Source: Spirochaetia bacterium
GTDB taxonomy: Bacteria; Spirochaetota; Spirochaetia; JABMQR01
NCBI GenBank assembly: GCA_016784705.1
Contig: JADHUD010000038.1
Span: 1 to 13,162, forward strand
Reading direction: 5' to 3'
DNA length: 13,162 bases
The notes under the pieces were generated by a model. The model made no database searches and had not been told where the DNA came from. It saw nothing but the letters and a program-made list of their open reading frames with translations. The position numbers and the translations under genes were made by a program. Positions within the stretch are counted from its first letter, which is position 1, and each line of letters opens with the position of its first letter. This document shows positions 1 through 6,874 of this stretch, piece by piece.

Positions 1-21
1 GCTATCTTGTACCTGTCCCAT
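1..21 (-). CDS. start of an unidentified gene (first 7 codons only)
   Basis: An ATG at 21-19 opens a frame (MGQVQDS) that runs off the left edge. It is preceded by AGGAGG at 31-26, a near-perfect ribosome binding site with a short 4-base spacer. About 106 bases separate it from the stop of the membrane-protein gene to its right, so the two probably share a transcript. Nothing about its function can be read from seven residues. Confidence 0.55.
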
Positions 22-127
22 GTTTCCTCCTGGTGCTTGTGGTTTGGATATTTCAAGTATACCAGTGATTCATGGGACTTTTTCTTTTTTATCCCCTTTT
101 TTCTCCTATTTTTGGCGACAGTTCATT

Positions 128-577
128 TTACCGCGCGCGCAATCGTCCGATTTGTTTGAAATCTATTGACACATCTTTTTCATATTTTACACTCTCATCC
201 ATATACGAGTGTTTAAGCTCTTTCTTCACAAATCTGGATCCTACAAAATAGAGAACAAGATAGGACAGGCTGAACAACAAGCTCCCCACGCCGGGCAGGA
301 TGAGAAACATAAGCGGAGATATTTCCCTTGTCTGGGGAGAAGAGCTCCGCCGAATTATTATAACAACAATATATACAGCAACATGTGCTGCCAGAAGCTG
401 CGGCAGTACTGTTCTTCCTTCCAGATACTGCCATTTATAATAGAGCAGCAGAAGCCCGGAATCCAGAAAGGCCAGAAGCATCATTATTATAGGATACACC
501 CATGGATATTGCTGAAGAGAAAAATAGAGCTCCTGTGTCTCTTCCAGATTTAACTGATCCTGGCTGATTTTCTTCAA
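128..577 (-). CDS. small polytopic membrane protein, unknown family
   Basis: A 149-residue protein read from a TTG codon. The start is supported by AGGGAG six bases upstream and an in-frame stop seven codons before it; there is no ATG before residue 32. A polar N-terminus (residues 1-23) is followed by hydrophobic segments at about 26-46, 60-76 and 88-112 (ending LMFLILPGVGSLLFSLSYLV), then a charged cytoplasmic-like tail. The spacing of the three segments recalls the membrane N-terminus of PelE from Pel exopolysaccharide loci, but this is only a resemblance of pattern; I do not recognise the family. It looks like the first gene of a leftward operon continuing beyond the window, divergent from a NusG-paralogue pair. 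Confidence 0.6.
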   Translation of the reverse strand: MKKISQDQLNLEETQELYFSLQQYPWVYPIIMMLLAFLDSGLLLLYYKWQYLEGRTVLPQLLAAHVAVYIVVIIIRRSSSPQTREISPLMFLILPGVGSLLFSLSYLVLYFVGSRFVKKELKHSYMDESVKYEKDVSIDFKQIGRLRAR

Positions 578-620
578 CGCTGACTCCCTGCAGAATTATA
601 GTAATACACGAGCCAATTTC

Positions 621-637
621 AAAATGCTTTGCATTTT
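621..637. repeat. short perfect hairpin AAAATGC-TTT-GCATTTT
   Basis: A perfect 7-bp inverted repeat around a 3-base loop, 44 bases upstream of the TTG start of the leftward membrane-protein gene. Read as leftward RNA it is a small A/U-rich stem-loop in the leader. It lacks the GC stem expected of an intrinsic terminator. Confidence 0.5.
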
Positions 638-661
638 TGGAAAATGGCTTTTGAAGTTTGT

Positions 662-687
662 ATTTCAAAACAAAATCATTTTGAAAT
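662..687. repeat. 9-bp inverted repeat ATTTCAAAA/TTTTGAAAT
   Basis: Two perfect 9-base arms (662-670, 679-687) enclose an 8-base loop, and the left arm sequence recurs in direct orientation at 616-624. It could be an operator for a dimeric regulator of either divergent gene, or an RNA hairpin in the leftward leader. Sequence alone does not decide. Confidence 0.5.
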
Positions 688-733
688 TTCCTCATACAAT
701 TGAGGTTCTTTGTCTGATTCATACCCTCACCCC

Positions 734-739
734 ACTATA
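734..739 (-). promoter_or_regulatory. candidate -10 box for the leftward operon
   Basis: TATAGT read leftward (739-734) matches the -10 consensus at five of six positions, but no convincing -35 box lies 16-18 bases upstream. Transcription would begin near 727 and give a leader of about 150 bases containing both hairpins. Weak call. Confidence 0.25.
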
Positions 740-877
740 CCGTATTTTTATTATCCATTCCATAGAAATCTTATTTGTTATACAGTATTGCAAAGCAGCA
801 GCATAAAAGTATCAGAAAGTGCCGCAACGTGCAGAAAATACTAGGAATCTTCTAAATATTTTCGTACAATACCATCC

Positions 878-1384
878 ATGGAAAATTCAATACATTATCG
901 CTATGCCGAACAAATTGACATCCCGGATATTACCTCAATTTATAATCACTATATCAGACATACTACCGCTACATTCGACCTTGAGCCGGTAACTATTGAA
1001 AACCGTCAGCAATGGTTTGATTACCACACTCCTGAAAGCAGGTATAAATTGATCTCAGCTATTCTTGACAATACGGTTATCGGGTATGCATGTACAAGTA
1101 TCTTTCGGGAAAAAGCTGCATATGCAACATCAGTTGAATCAAGTATTTATATCCATCCTGATTTTACCGGTCACGGTGTTGGATTCAATCTTTATACTAA
1201 ACTCTTTTCTCTCCTCAATGAGACTGACATCCACAGGGTATATGCCTGCATAACCATACCGAATCCTGCATCTGTTTCTTTGCATGACAAATTCCTGTTT
1301 AAGAAAGTGGGTCTGTTTACTGAAGCAGGTTTTAAATTCGGAAAATATCGTGACATACAGTGGATGGAAAAACAATTCTCCTGA
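878..1384 (+). CDS. GNAT acetyltransferase, phosphinothricin-acetyltransferase-like
   Basis: A 168-residue single-domain GNAT enzyme expected to transfer an acetyl group from acetyl-CoA to an amine. Its landmarks fit the Pat/YwnH branch: IYNHYIRHTTATFDLEP near residues 21-37, IGYA at 68-71, FREKAAYATSVESSIY at 76-91, the acetyl-CoA pyrophosphate loop TGHGVG at 97-102, and NPASVSLHDKFLF then FKFG near 129-155. The true substrate is unknown; many members act on amino-acid-like amines such as methionine sulfoximine. No ribosome binding site precedes the ATG, but a TACAAT at 865-870 would start transcription within a base or two of it, so a leaderless message is possible. It lies 31 bases before the NusG paralogue and is probably co-transcribed with it. 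Confidence 0.85.
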   Translation: MENSIHYRYAEQIDIPDITSIYNHYIRHTTATFDLEPVTIENRQQWFDYHTPESRYKLISAILDNTVIGYACTSIFREKAAYATSVESSIYIHPDFTGHGVGFNLYTKLFSLLNETDIHRVYACITIPNPASVSLHDKFLFKKVGLFTEAGFKFGKYRDIQWMEKQFS

Positions 1385-1415
1385 AAACTGCTGTTTTTTG
1401 AAAAAGTGGAGTATT

Positions 1416-1961
1416 ATGAAGAGCATTTCTGACAGTACCATATACCTGATTCAGGTTCTTACCGGAAAAGAAGAGATCTATGTCAGACATATAAAAAAGC
1501 TTGCGGGGAATAGTCCCGGATTCCAGCTTGTAGTACCAAAACGCCAGCTGACTATAAGAAGAAGGGGTAAAGAAAAACAAGTAATCAAACCCATTTTCCC
1601 AGGTTATATATTTCTGGTCAGTGATAGTATACAGCCGGACGACCGGGCCCTGCTCAGATCTATTCCGGGATTTATGCGGTATATGCGAAATGAAAACGGT
1701 GAGCTGATTCCCCTCTCAACTGCTGATCGTCAACTACTGATACAACTTACTTCATCCGGCGAAATAACCAAAAGATCCATTGTCTCCTTTGATAAAAAAA
1801 ATAGAGTGATCCCCATTTCAGGACCCCTGAAAGACTGTGAAGGAGAAATAATAAAAGTAGACAGACGAAAACGCAGGGTTAAGGTGAAGTTCCTGCTGCA
1901 CGATAAAACCTTTCTTATTAATTTTGAATATGAAGAGGTAGTAAAGAGTGAAAAAAAATAG
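1416..1961 (+). CDS. specialised NusG paralogue (LoaP/RfaH/UpxY type antiterminator)
   Basis: A 181-residue protein with an NGN domain and a KOW domain, the layout of transcription elongation factors that bind RNA polymerase. The NGN part runs from TIYLIQVLTGKEE (residues 8-20) through KPIFPGYIFL (58-67) to GELIPLSTAD (95-104). The KOW part contains the loop ISGPLKDCEGEIIKVDRRKRR at about 134-154, close to LoaP proteins. GTGGAG lies four bases before the ATG; the open frame extends upstream to 1284 but that part overlaps the GNAT gene. Housekeeping nusG normally sits beside secE and rplK, absent here, so this is judged a paralogue. Such proteins usually sit directly upstream of the operon they control; here the next gene, prs, is convergent only 23 bases away. 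A divergent target is therefore more likely. Confidence 0.88.
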   Translation: MKSISDSTIYLIQVLTGKEEIYVRHIKKLAGNSPGFQLVVPKRQLTIRRRGKEKQVIKPIFPGYIFLVSDSIQPDDRALLRSIPGFMRYMRNENGELIPLSTADRQLLIQLTSSGEITKRSIVSFDKKNRVIPISGPLKDCEGEIIKVDRRKRRVKVKFLLHDKTFLINFEYEEVVKSEKK

Positions 1962-1984
1962 TGCTTTTTACAGTATGGTTTGAA

Positions 1985-3238
1985 TCAGCTGCCCTTCTTA
2001 TCATTATTAACATTAATCAGATTCTGAATAAATTTTCTGTTATCAAGAAGTGGGCTTAAAGATCTGCCGTGATGCAGTCTGGAAATTATGCGTGCAAAAA
2101 GATCCGAAACGTCGGTATGTATGTACCACTCTTTACTGAGTAGAGTCTGATCATGATATACTGCATTGGTACCAATAATGCGATAGAAAACTCCGCTCTT
2201 ATAGGCCTCATCAAAAACCTCTATGGAATTTTTATTGAAGAATGGAAGACTGATTGCACAGATAATTTTTCTTGCTCCACACTTTTGTATTTCACGCATA
2301 GCAGTTAAAAGAGTTCCGCCGGTACCAATCATATCATCAGCCATGAAGACAATCTTTCCTTCCACTTCACCGAGCAATTTTATTACTTTAATGTTTGTAT
2401 TATTCGCATTCCGGCTAATTTTGGAATAATCCCGCTCTTTATAGAGTAAGGCCAGCGGTTTATGGAGGCTTTCAGCATAAAATTTATTTCTGAGAATCGC
2501 ACCGGTATCCGGGCTTACGACGGTAAGGTCGGGGTCATCAAACCTTACCAGCTTTTTCAACTGTAGAAGAATCTGGTAACTCGCGTGCAGGTTTTCCAGG
2601 CGCAGTGTGTGGAAACTATTCTCTATCTCCCTCGAGTGAATATCAAGAGTAATTATTCGATCTACATCCATAAACTCACAAACATGACCAAACCAGCTGG
2701 CGGTCAAGGCTTCCCGCCCGCTCTTTTTGTGCTGGCGGGAATAGGGGTAGGTAGGCAGCACTAGCTGAACACTCTCTGCTCCAGCCACATTCACCGCATT
2801 TATAGTATTATAGAGAAACATTAAATGATCATTAATACTGAGAATTTCCGGTTCATCAGGTCCGAAAATATGTACCGGATACTGAACGGACAGGTCATAA
2901 ATAATAAATACCCGTAAACCCCGAACTGACTGCAGTAATTCAGCTTTCACTTCTCCATTGGCAAATTTCGTATATCTGACCGGTATTTCCAGATTCGGAG
3001 CCTGATAGGTATTTGTTGTTTTCTGATGCGGTATCCTTTTATTGTTCAGATCCTCAATCAGGGTAACAAATTTCAATATTTCGGCTTCATCCATCTCATG
3101 ACGTTTTGATAAAGCAGATGATAATTTTTTATAACGTATGGTATACAACTTCCTGAGATGCTTAAGAACCAACGAGGTAAAGGCTTCAGTTCCTGGACCT
3201 GATATAACTCCAAGCTTGTTCGGTTTTACTATACTCAT
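1985..3238 (-). CDS. prs: ribose-phosphate pyrophosphokinase (PRPP synthase), long form
   Basis: Makes 5-phosphoribosyl-1-pyrophosphate from ribose 5-phosphate and ATP for purine, pyrimidine, NAD, histidine and tryptophan synthesis. At 417 residues it is about 100 longer than typical bacterial Prs (about 315). Recognisable elements: N-terminal LGVISGPGTEAF (residues 9-20), KFANGEV (91-97), TYPYSRQHKK (163-172), the metal-binding TLDIHSREIENSF (197-209), VVSPDTG (240-246), the flexible catalytic loop around KERDYSKISRN (267-277), and the PRPP loop ADDMIGTGGTL (300-310). Extra sequence lies at about residues 30-90, between the first strand and NGEV. I chose the ATG at 3238; a TTG at 3274 in the same frame overlaps the likely -35 box. 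There is no ribosome binding site, and the promoter spacing suggests a leaderless mRNA. About 400-residue Prs proteins are known in spirochaetes, as I recall. Confidence 0.92.
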   Translation of the reverse strand: MSIVKPNKLGVISGPGTEAFTSLVLKHLRKLYTIRYKKLSSALSKRHEMDEAEILKFVTLIEDLNNKRIPHQKTTNTYQAPNLEIPVRYTKFANGEVKAELLQSVRGLRVFIIYDLSVQYPVHIFGPDEPEILSINDHLMFLYNTINAVNVAGAESVQLVLPTYPYSRQHKKSGREALTASWFGHVCEFMDVDRIITLDIHSREIENSFHTLRLENLHASYQILLQLKKLVRFDDPDLTVVSPDTGAILRNKFYAESLHKPLALLYKERDYSKISRNANNTNIKVIKLLGEVEGKIVFMADDMIGTGGTLLTAMREIQKCGARKIICAISLPFFNKNSIEVFDEAYKSGVFYRIIGTNAVYHDQTLLSKEWYIHTDVSDLFARIISRLHHGRSLSPLLDNRKFIQNLINVNNDKKGS

Positions 3239-3244
3239 AGGCAG

Positions 3245-3274
3245 AGAATAGCACGTCCACAATTCGAGGGTCAA
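3245..3274 (-). promoter_or_regulatory. promoter of prs, predicted to give a leaderless mRNA
   Basis: Read leftward, TTGACC (3274-3269) and TATTCT (3250-3245) are separated by 18 bases. Six bases follow the -10 box before the A of the prs ATG at 3238, the expected +1 position. The match of each box is five and four of six to consensus. No Shine-Dalgarno sequence is present in the short gap, consistent with leaderless initiation. Confidence 0.55.
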
Positions 3275-3336
3275 TCTTTTTTGCGGTATGAGTTGATTTG
3301 TTATTGATTATTTTTCCAGATTTTTCTTTGTATATA

Positions 3337-3387
3337 AACCCGGGTTATGATTCAGGAATCAGGTATTTAATTCCCGTCAATCCTGAA
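3337..3387. repeat. palindrome and weak stem between aspS and prs
   Basis: The 198 bases between aspS and the prs ATG hold a perfect 10-bp palindrome AACCCGGGTT (3337-3346) and a 7-bp inverted repeat TTCAGGA/TCCTGAA (3351-3357, 3381-3387) with a 23-base loop. Downstream of aspS these could fold in the mRNA end, but no T-run follows as an intrinsic terminator needs. I call structure only. Confidence 0.3.
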
Positions 3388-3436
3388 CCATTATTGACTT
3401 ATTGCTGCAGGAATAACAACCTGATCGCCAAATCAC

Positions 3437-5248
3437 CTAATCGTCATCCTCATCCTCTTCCTCTTCATCTTCATCCAGCACAAACAGTTCCAGGGCAAGT
3501 TCCTCCAGCTGTTTCTCATCAACCGTTCCCGGTGCATCAGTCATCAGACAGGTTGCTTTCTGTGTTTTTGGAAATGCTATAACATCACGTATTGCATTAG
3601 TTCCTAAAAGGATCATTATTACTCTGTCCAATCCAAGAGCTAATCCACCATGAGGCGGGGCACCGTACTGCAGAGCATCCAGGAGGAAACCAAATTTTTC
3701 TTTAGCCTCTTCTTCACCAATGCCCAGTATTGAGAAGATCTTTTCCTGTACGACATGGTCATGGATTCTGATGGAACCCCCACCAATTTCACTGCCGTTT
3801 AGAACGATGTCATAGGCGTCAGATGTGATATTCAGTAAATCTTCCTTTGAACCATCCAGAAGATGCATATCTTCCGGTTTGGGAGCGGTGAAAGGGTGAT
3901 GTGTCGGGGTAGGATTCCCCTCATCATCAGCCTCAAACAGTGGGAAATCCACTACCCAGGCAAAAGCAAAATCATTTTCCCTGATTAATCCGAACTTCTT
4001 TGCAAAGTGACTTCGTATAGCAGCAAGACACTGGCTGACTATTTTCTCTGTATCTGCAAGAAATATTATTACGTCTCCTGTCTCAGCATCCATTTTCTTA
4101 TAGAGATTTTCTGCTTCAGAATCTGAAAAGAACTTGATTATTGGGGATTGCGGACCATCCTCATTCATTCTAATCCAGGCAACTCCCTTCCCTCGCATAG
4201 GTTTAACAAACGGAGTCAGTTCATCCAGATCTTTCCTGCTCAGCTGCTTGCTATACCCTTTCAGGTTAATTGCCCGAATACAGCCGCCACGAGAGAGAGC
4301 TCCCTTGAATACACCGAATTCTGTTTTCTGAAAAACATCTGATATATCAGTTATCTCAAAACCAAACCGCAAATCAGGAGCATCACTGCCATATCGCAAC
4401 ATTGCTTCCTTATAGGTAATTCTTTTCATAGGGGATGTAATATCTATCCCCTTTAACTCTTTCATCAATTTTACAAATAGTTTTTCAAGATGTGTTATTA
4501 TATCTTCACTGGAAATAAATGACATCTCAATATCAACCTGAGTAAATTCCGGTTGTCTTTCAGCACGTAAATCTTCATCTCTGAAACAGCGGGCAATCTG
4601 AAAGTAGCGGTCAAACCCGGACACCATGAGTGCCTGCTTATATAACTGGGGACTTTGCGGAAGCGCATAAAATTTCCCCTGATTAACTCTGCTGGGAACC
4701 AGATAATCACGCGCACCTTCCGGAGTTGCACGGCCCAGTATGGGAGTCTCGATCTCTACAAACTCATTGTCTATAAAATAATTCCGTATCATATGCACTG
4801 CTTTGCTGCGGAAAATCAATCTCTGCTGCATTTCAGGGCTTCTCAGATCAAGATACCTGTATTTGAGTTTAGTCTCTGCATGTACGCTGCCTGCATGAAG
4901 AATATCAAACGGCGGGGTTTTTGAGCTGTTCAGAAGTTCAAATTCTGTAACATACAGATCCACTTCTCCGGTTTCAAGATTAGGATTAGCCATTCCCTCC
5001 GGTCTTGCCTTCACCTCTCCTCTGACTGCTGCAACATATTGCCCGCGAAGAGTATGTGCAATTTTATGCGCCTCGTGTGAGTGGTCAGGATCAAAAACTA
5101 TCTGTGTAATGCCCCATCTATCGTATAAATCTATAAAAGTAACTCCGCCATGGTCACGGTAGCTGCCTACCCAACCATTCAGGTTGACCGTTTCTCCAAC
5201 ATTTGTCACCCGCAGTTCGCCGCAGGTATGTGTTCTTTTCAATCTCAT
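3437..5248 (-). CDS. aspS: aspartyl-tRNA synthetase, predicted non-discriminating
   Basis: A 603-residue class IIb bacterial-type AspRS. It has an N-terminal OB-fold anticodon domain (GWVGSYRDHGGVTFIDLYDRWG, residues 25-46), motif 1 region around RLIFRSKAV (143-151), motif 2 FRDEDLRAERQPEFTQVD (222-239), a GAD insertion domain, and motif 3 GLALGLDRVIMILLG near 540-560. Flipped anticodon-recognition residues are His33 and Gly85; in Pseudomonas AspRS the equivalent His31/Gly82 are tied to accepting tRNA(Asn) as well as tRNA(Asp). With gatCAB just upstream this fits the indirect Asn-tRNA route. The last 12 residues are all Asp/Glu, a tail not found in E. coli AspRS. GAGGAGA upstream of the ATG supports the start. 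Identity is certain; dual tRNA use is inferred. Confidence 0.97.
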   Translation of the reverse strand: MRLKRTHTCGELRVTNVGETVNLNGWVGSYRDHGGVTFIDLYDRWGITQIVFDPDHSHEAHKIAHTLRGQYVAAVRGEVKARPEGMANPNLETGEVDLYVTEFELLNSSKTPPFDILHAGSVHAETKLKYRYLDLRSPEMQQRLIFRSKAVHMIRNYFIDNEFVEIETPILGRATPEGARDYLVPSRVNQGKFYALPQSPQLYKQALMVSGFDRYFQIARCFRDEDLRAERQPEFTQVDIEMSFISSEDIITHLEKLFVKLMKELKGIDITSPMKRITYKEAMLRYGSDAPDLRFGFEITDISDVFQKTEFGVFKGALSRGGCIRAINLKGYSKQLSRKDLDELTPFVKPMRGKGVAWIRMNEDGPQSPIIKFFSDSEAENLYKKMDAETGDVIIFLADTEKIVSQCLAAIRSHFAKKFGLIRENDFAFAWVVDFPLFEADDEGNPTPTHHPFTAPKPEDMHLLDGSKEDLLNITSDAYDIVLNGSEIGGGSIRIHDHVVQEKIFSILGIGEEEAKEKFGFLLDALQYGAPPHGGLALGLDRVIMILLGTNAIRDVIAFPKTQKATCLMTDAPGTVDEKQLEELALELFVLDEDEEEEDEDDD

Positions 5249-5319
5249 TATTTCTGTATCTCCTCGTATGATGCTCTATGATTCGGCACCCTCTTAACGA
5301 TATTCAAATCAGGTTCATA

Positions 5320-5347
5320 ATTGCCTTTAAGGAATTGCCTTTAAGGA
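5320..5347. repeat. perfect 14-bp tandem duplication upstream of aspS
   Basis: ATTGCCTTTAAGGA occurs twice head to tail (5320-5333, 5334-5347) in the 120 bases between gatB and aspS. Read leftward, the second copy puts AAAGG five bases before a four-codon frame MNLI-stop (5318-5304). It may affect coupling between gatB and aspS, or be a simple slippage duplication. Confidence 0.7.
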
Positions 5348-5368
5348 TTGGGAAAACCAGAATACTGA

Positions 5369-6874
5369 TTACTTCTTGTTAGTAAGTTTTTCCATAAGCA
5401 GGATCCTGACAGTTTTAGGATCAGCTGATCCCTGAGAGGCTTTCATCACCTGACCCATTAGAAAACCTACCGCTTTGGTATTTCCTTCCTGTATCTGCAC
5501 TGCCGCTTCCGGATTATTACTCAACACCGAATCAATGATTTCAGCAATTTCTGCATCATCATCTGATCCGGCAAGGACATCTCTTTCCAATAATATTTCC
5601 GGATCTTCATCCTGGTCCAGAGTTAACTCAAGTAGCTGCCGGGCAATATTGGCATGGATAGTACCATCCGAAAGCATTTTCATCAAGCTGAAAAAGCGGA
5701 TTGGAGAGAGCGGAGAGTCAGAGAGTTCAAGATTCCGCCGCCCCAATTGTTTAACAGTCTCCCCTTTAAGCCATTTTGCTGCAGTAGCTGCAATAGCTGC
5801 AATAGCTGCAGGTGCAGGTGTACCTGTAACTGCTGTACCTGTACCTGTACCTGTACCTGTACCTGCACCTGCACCAGCGGAGATTACCGCCTCAAAGAAA
5901 TCCGCACGGAATTTGTCTTCAGTAATGAAGACAGCAAACTCTTCAGTTAAAGAATAGGCTTTTTGCAGCCGTTGTTTTCTGACAAAAGGCAGCTCGACCA
6001 TAGAGTCGTTAACAGACTGCATGAACATTTCATCTGGGACAAAGGGAGGGATATCCGGTTCAGGAAAATAACGATAATCATGAGCAGTCTCTTTTGTCCT
6101 CATACTACGGGTTTTTTGCTTCTCCTCAATCCATAACCGGGTTTCCTGAACAATCTTTCCACCATTTTTTATGGTTTTTGCCTGACGTTTATATTCATAC
6201 TGCAATGCTTTCCGTACAAATCGGGAAGAGTTGAGATTTTTTATCTCTACTTTCGTACCAAGCCCCTTCCCTGTTTTGTTAATGGAAATATTGGCATCAC
6301 ACCGTAAGGATCCTTCTTCCATATTCCCATCACATACTCCAAGATAACGGACCATTCTCTGAAAAGATTGAAGAAAATTTTCAGCTTCCTCACTGGTTGA
6401 AAAATCAGGCTCTGTCACGATCTCCAGCAAGCTTGTTCCAGCCCGGTTATAATCCAGCAGGGTTCTGTTTCCATCATGAATCATTTTACCGGCGTCCTCT
6501 TCAAGATGTACATCGTGGATTCTAATACGTTTGATCCCGCCGTCAGTCTCAAATTCAAACCAGCCGTTTACCCCTACAGGATCGGAAAATTGTGATATCT
6601 GATAGTTCTTGGTCATATCCGGATAAAAATAATTTTTACGTTCAAACAGCGTATGCGGTGACAATTCACAGTTCAGAGCTGTTCCAACCATATAGGACAT
6701 CTTTAATGCCTCTTTATTCACGGCTGGAAGAACTCCGGGATATCCCAGACATACCGGACAGATATTGGTATTTGGTTTATCACCATACGCAGATTTGCAT
6801 CCGCAGAATACCTTAGTCTTTGTAAGCAGGTGGATATGGATTTCAAGTCCGACAAAGGTTTGAAACAGTGCCAT
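5369..6874 (-). CDS. gatB: Asp/Glu-tRNA(Asn/Gln) amidotransferase subunit B, with repeat-encoded insertion
   Basis: GatB binds the mischarged tRNA and activates its Glu/Asp for amidation. It has 501 residues, against about 475-490 usually. The start is GLEIHIHLLTKTK (9-21), then the zinc-type cysteines C24, C26, C39 and C42, PGVLPAVN (46-53), the kinase-fold core with YNRAGTSLLEIVTEPDF (142-158), and MEEGSLRCDANIS (185-197). The C-terminal helical/YqeY tail ends MGQVMKAS...DP...ILLMEKL. Between FFEAV (326-330) and AAKWLKGE (365-372) sits about 30 extra residues of AG, GT and AIA repeats. It lies in the flexible part before the tail domain, so the enzyme may stay active. The ATG overlaps the gatA stop as TAATG, with GGGGGAGG upstream: translational coupling is likely. 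Confidence 0.96.
   Translation of the reverse strand: MALFQTFVGLEIHIHLLTKTKVFCGCKSAYGDKPNTNICPVCLGYPGVLPAVNKEALKMSYMVGTALNCELSPHTLFERKNYFYPDMTKNYQISQFSDPVGVNGWFEFETDGGIKRIRIHDVHLEEDAGKMIHDGNRTLLDYNRAGTSLLEIVTEPDFSTSEEAENFLQSFQRMVRYLGVCDGNMEEGSLRCDANISINKTGKGLGTKVEIKNLNSSRFVRKALQYEYKRQAKTIKNGGKIVQETRLWIEEKQKTRSMRTKETAHDYRYFPEPDIPPFVPDEMFMQSVNDSMVELPFVRKQRLQKAYSLTEEFAVFITEDKFRADFFEAVISAGAGAGTGTGTGTGTAVTGTPAPAAIAAIAATAAKWLKGETVKQLGRRNLELSDSPLSPIRFFSLMKMLSDGTIHANIARQLLELTLDQDEDPEILLERDVLAGSDDDAEIAEIIDSVLSNNPEAAVQIQEGNTKAVGFLMGQVMKASQGSADPKTVRILLMEKLTNKK
5785..5875. repeat. short tandem repeats inside gatB (9-bp x3, 6-bp x7)
   Basis: On the + strand there are three 9-base units TAGCTGCA(A/G) at 5785-5811, then TGTACC five times (5834-5863) followed by TGCACC twice (5864-5875). 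All unit lengths are multiples of three, so copy-number change alters protein length without a frameshift. GGTGCAGGTG (5811-5820) and its exact reverse complement (5866-5875) bracket the hexamer array and could form a hairpin that promotes slippage. Confidence 0.95.

Larger units (their letters stand above)
578..877. other. divergent intergenic region with AT-rich hairpins
   Basis: This 300-base, AT-rich stretch separates the leftward membrane-protein gene from the rightward GNAT gene. It holds a 7-bp stem with a 3-base loop (621-637) and a 9-bp inverted repeat ATTTCAAAA/TTTTGAAAT (662-670 and 679-687). A third direct copy of ATTTCAAAA lies at 616-624. A possible leftward -10 (TATAGT, 739-734) would place both hairpins in the leader RNA of the leftward operon. 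A leftward frame from an ATG at 722 crosses the region but has no recognisable content. Confidence 0.5.

Noticed and set aside
435..722. Leftward frame of 95 residues from ATG 722
   Set aside because: GTGAGGG precedes its ATG closely, but most of it overlaps the membrane-protein gene in another frame and the remainder shows no recognisable domain.
1962..1984. Bidirectional terminator between the NusG paralogue and prs
   Set aside because: Only A/T runs pair (AAAAA/TTTTT); there is no GC stem, and the gap is just 23 bases.
3238..3274. TTG at 3274 as the prs start
   Set aside because: No ribosome binding site, it coincides with the -35 box, and the 12 extra residues do not resemble Prs N-termini.
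5785..5875. Possible CRISPR-like array
   Set aside because: Units are 6 and 9 bases with no spacers, and lie inside a coding sequence.
5475..5957. Long rightward frame opposite gatB
   Set aside because: Antisense shadow kept open by the 6-bp and 9-bp repeats; its low-complexity protein has no family features and no ribosome binding site.
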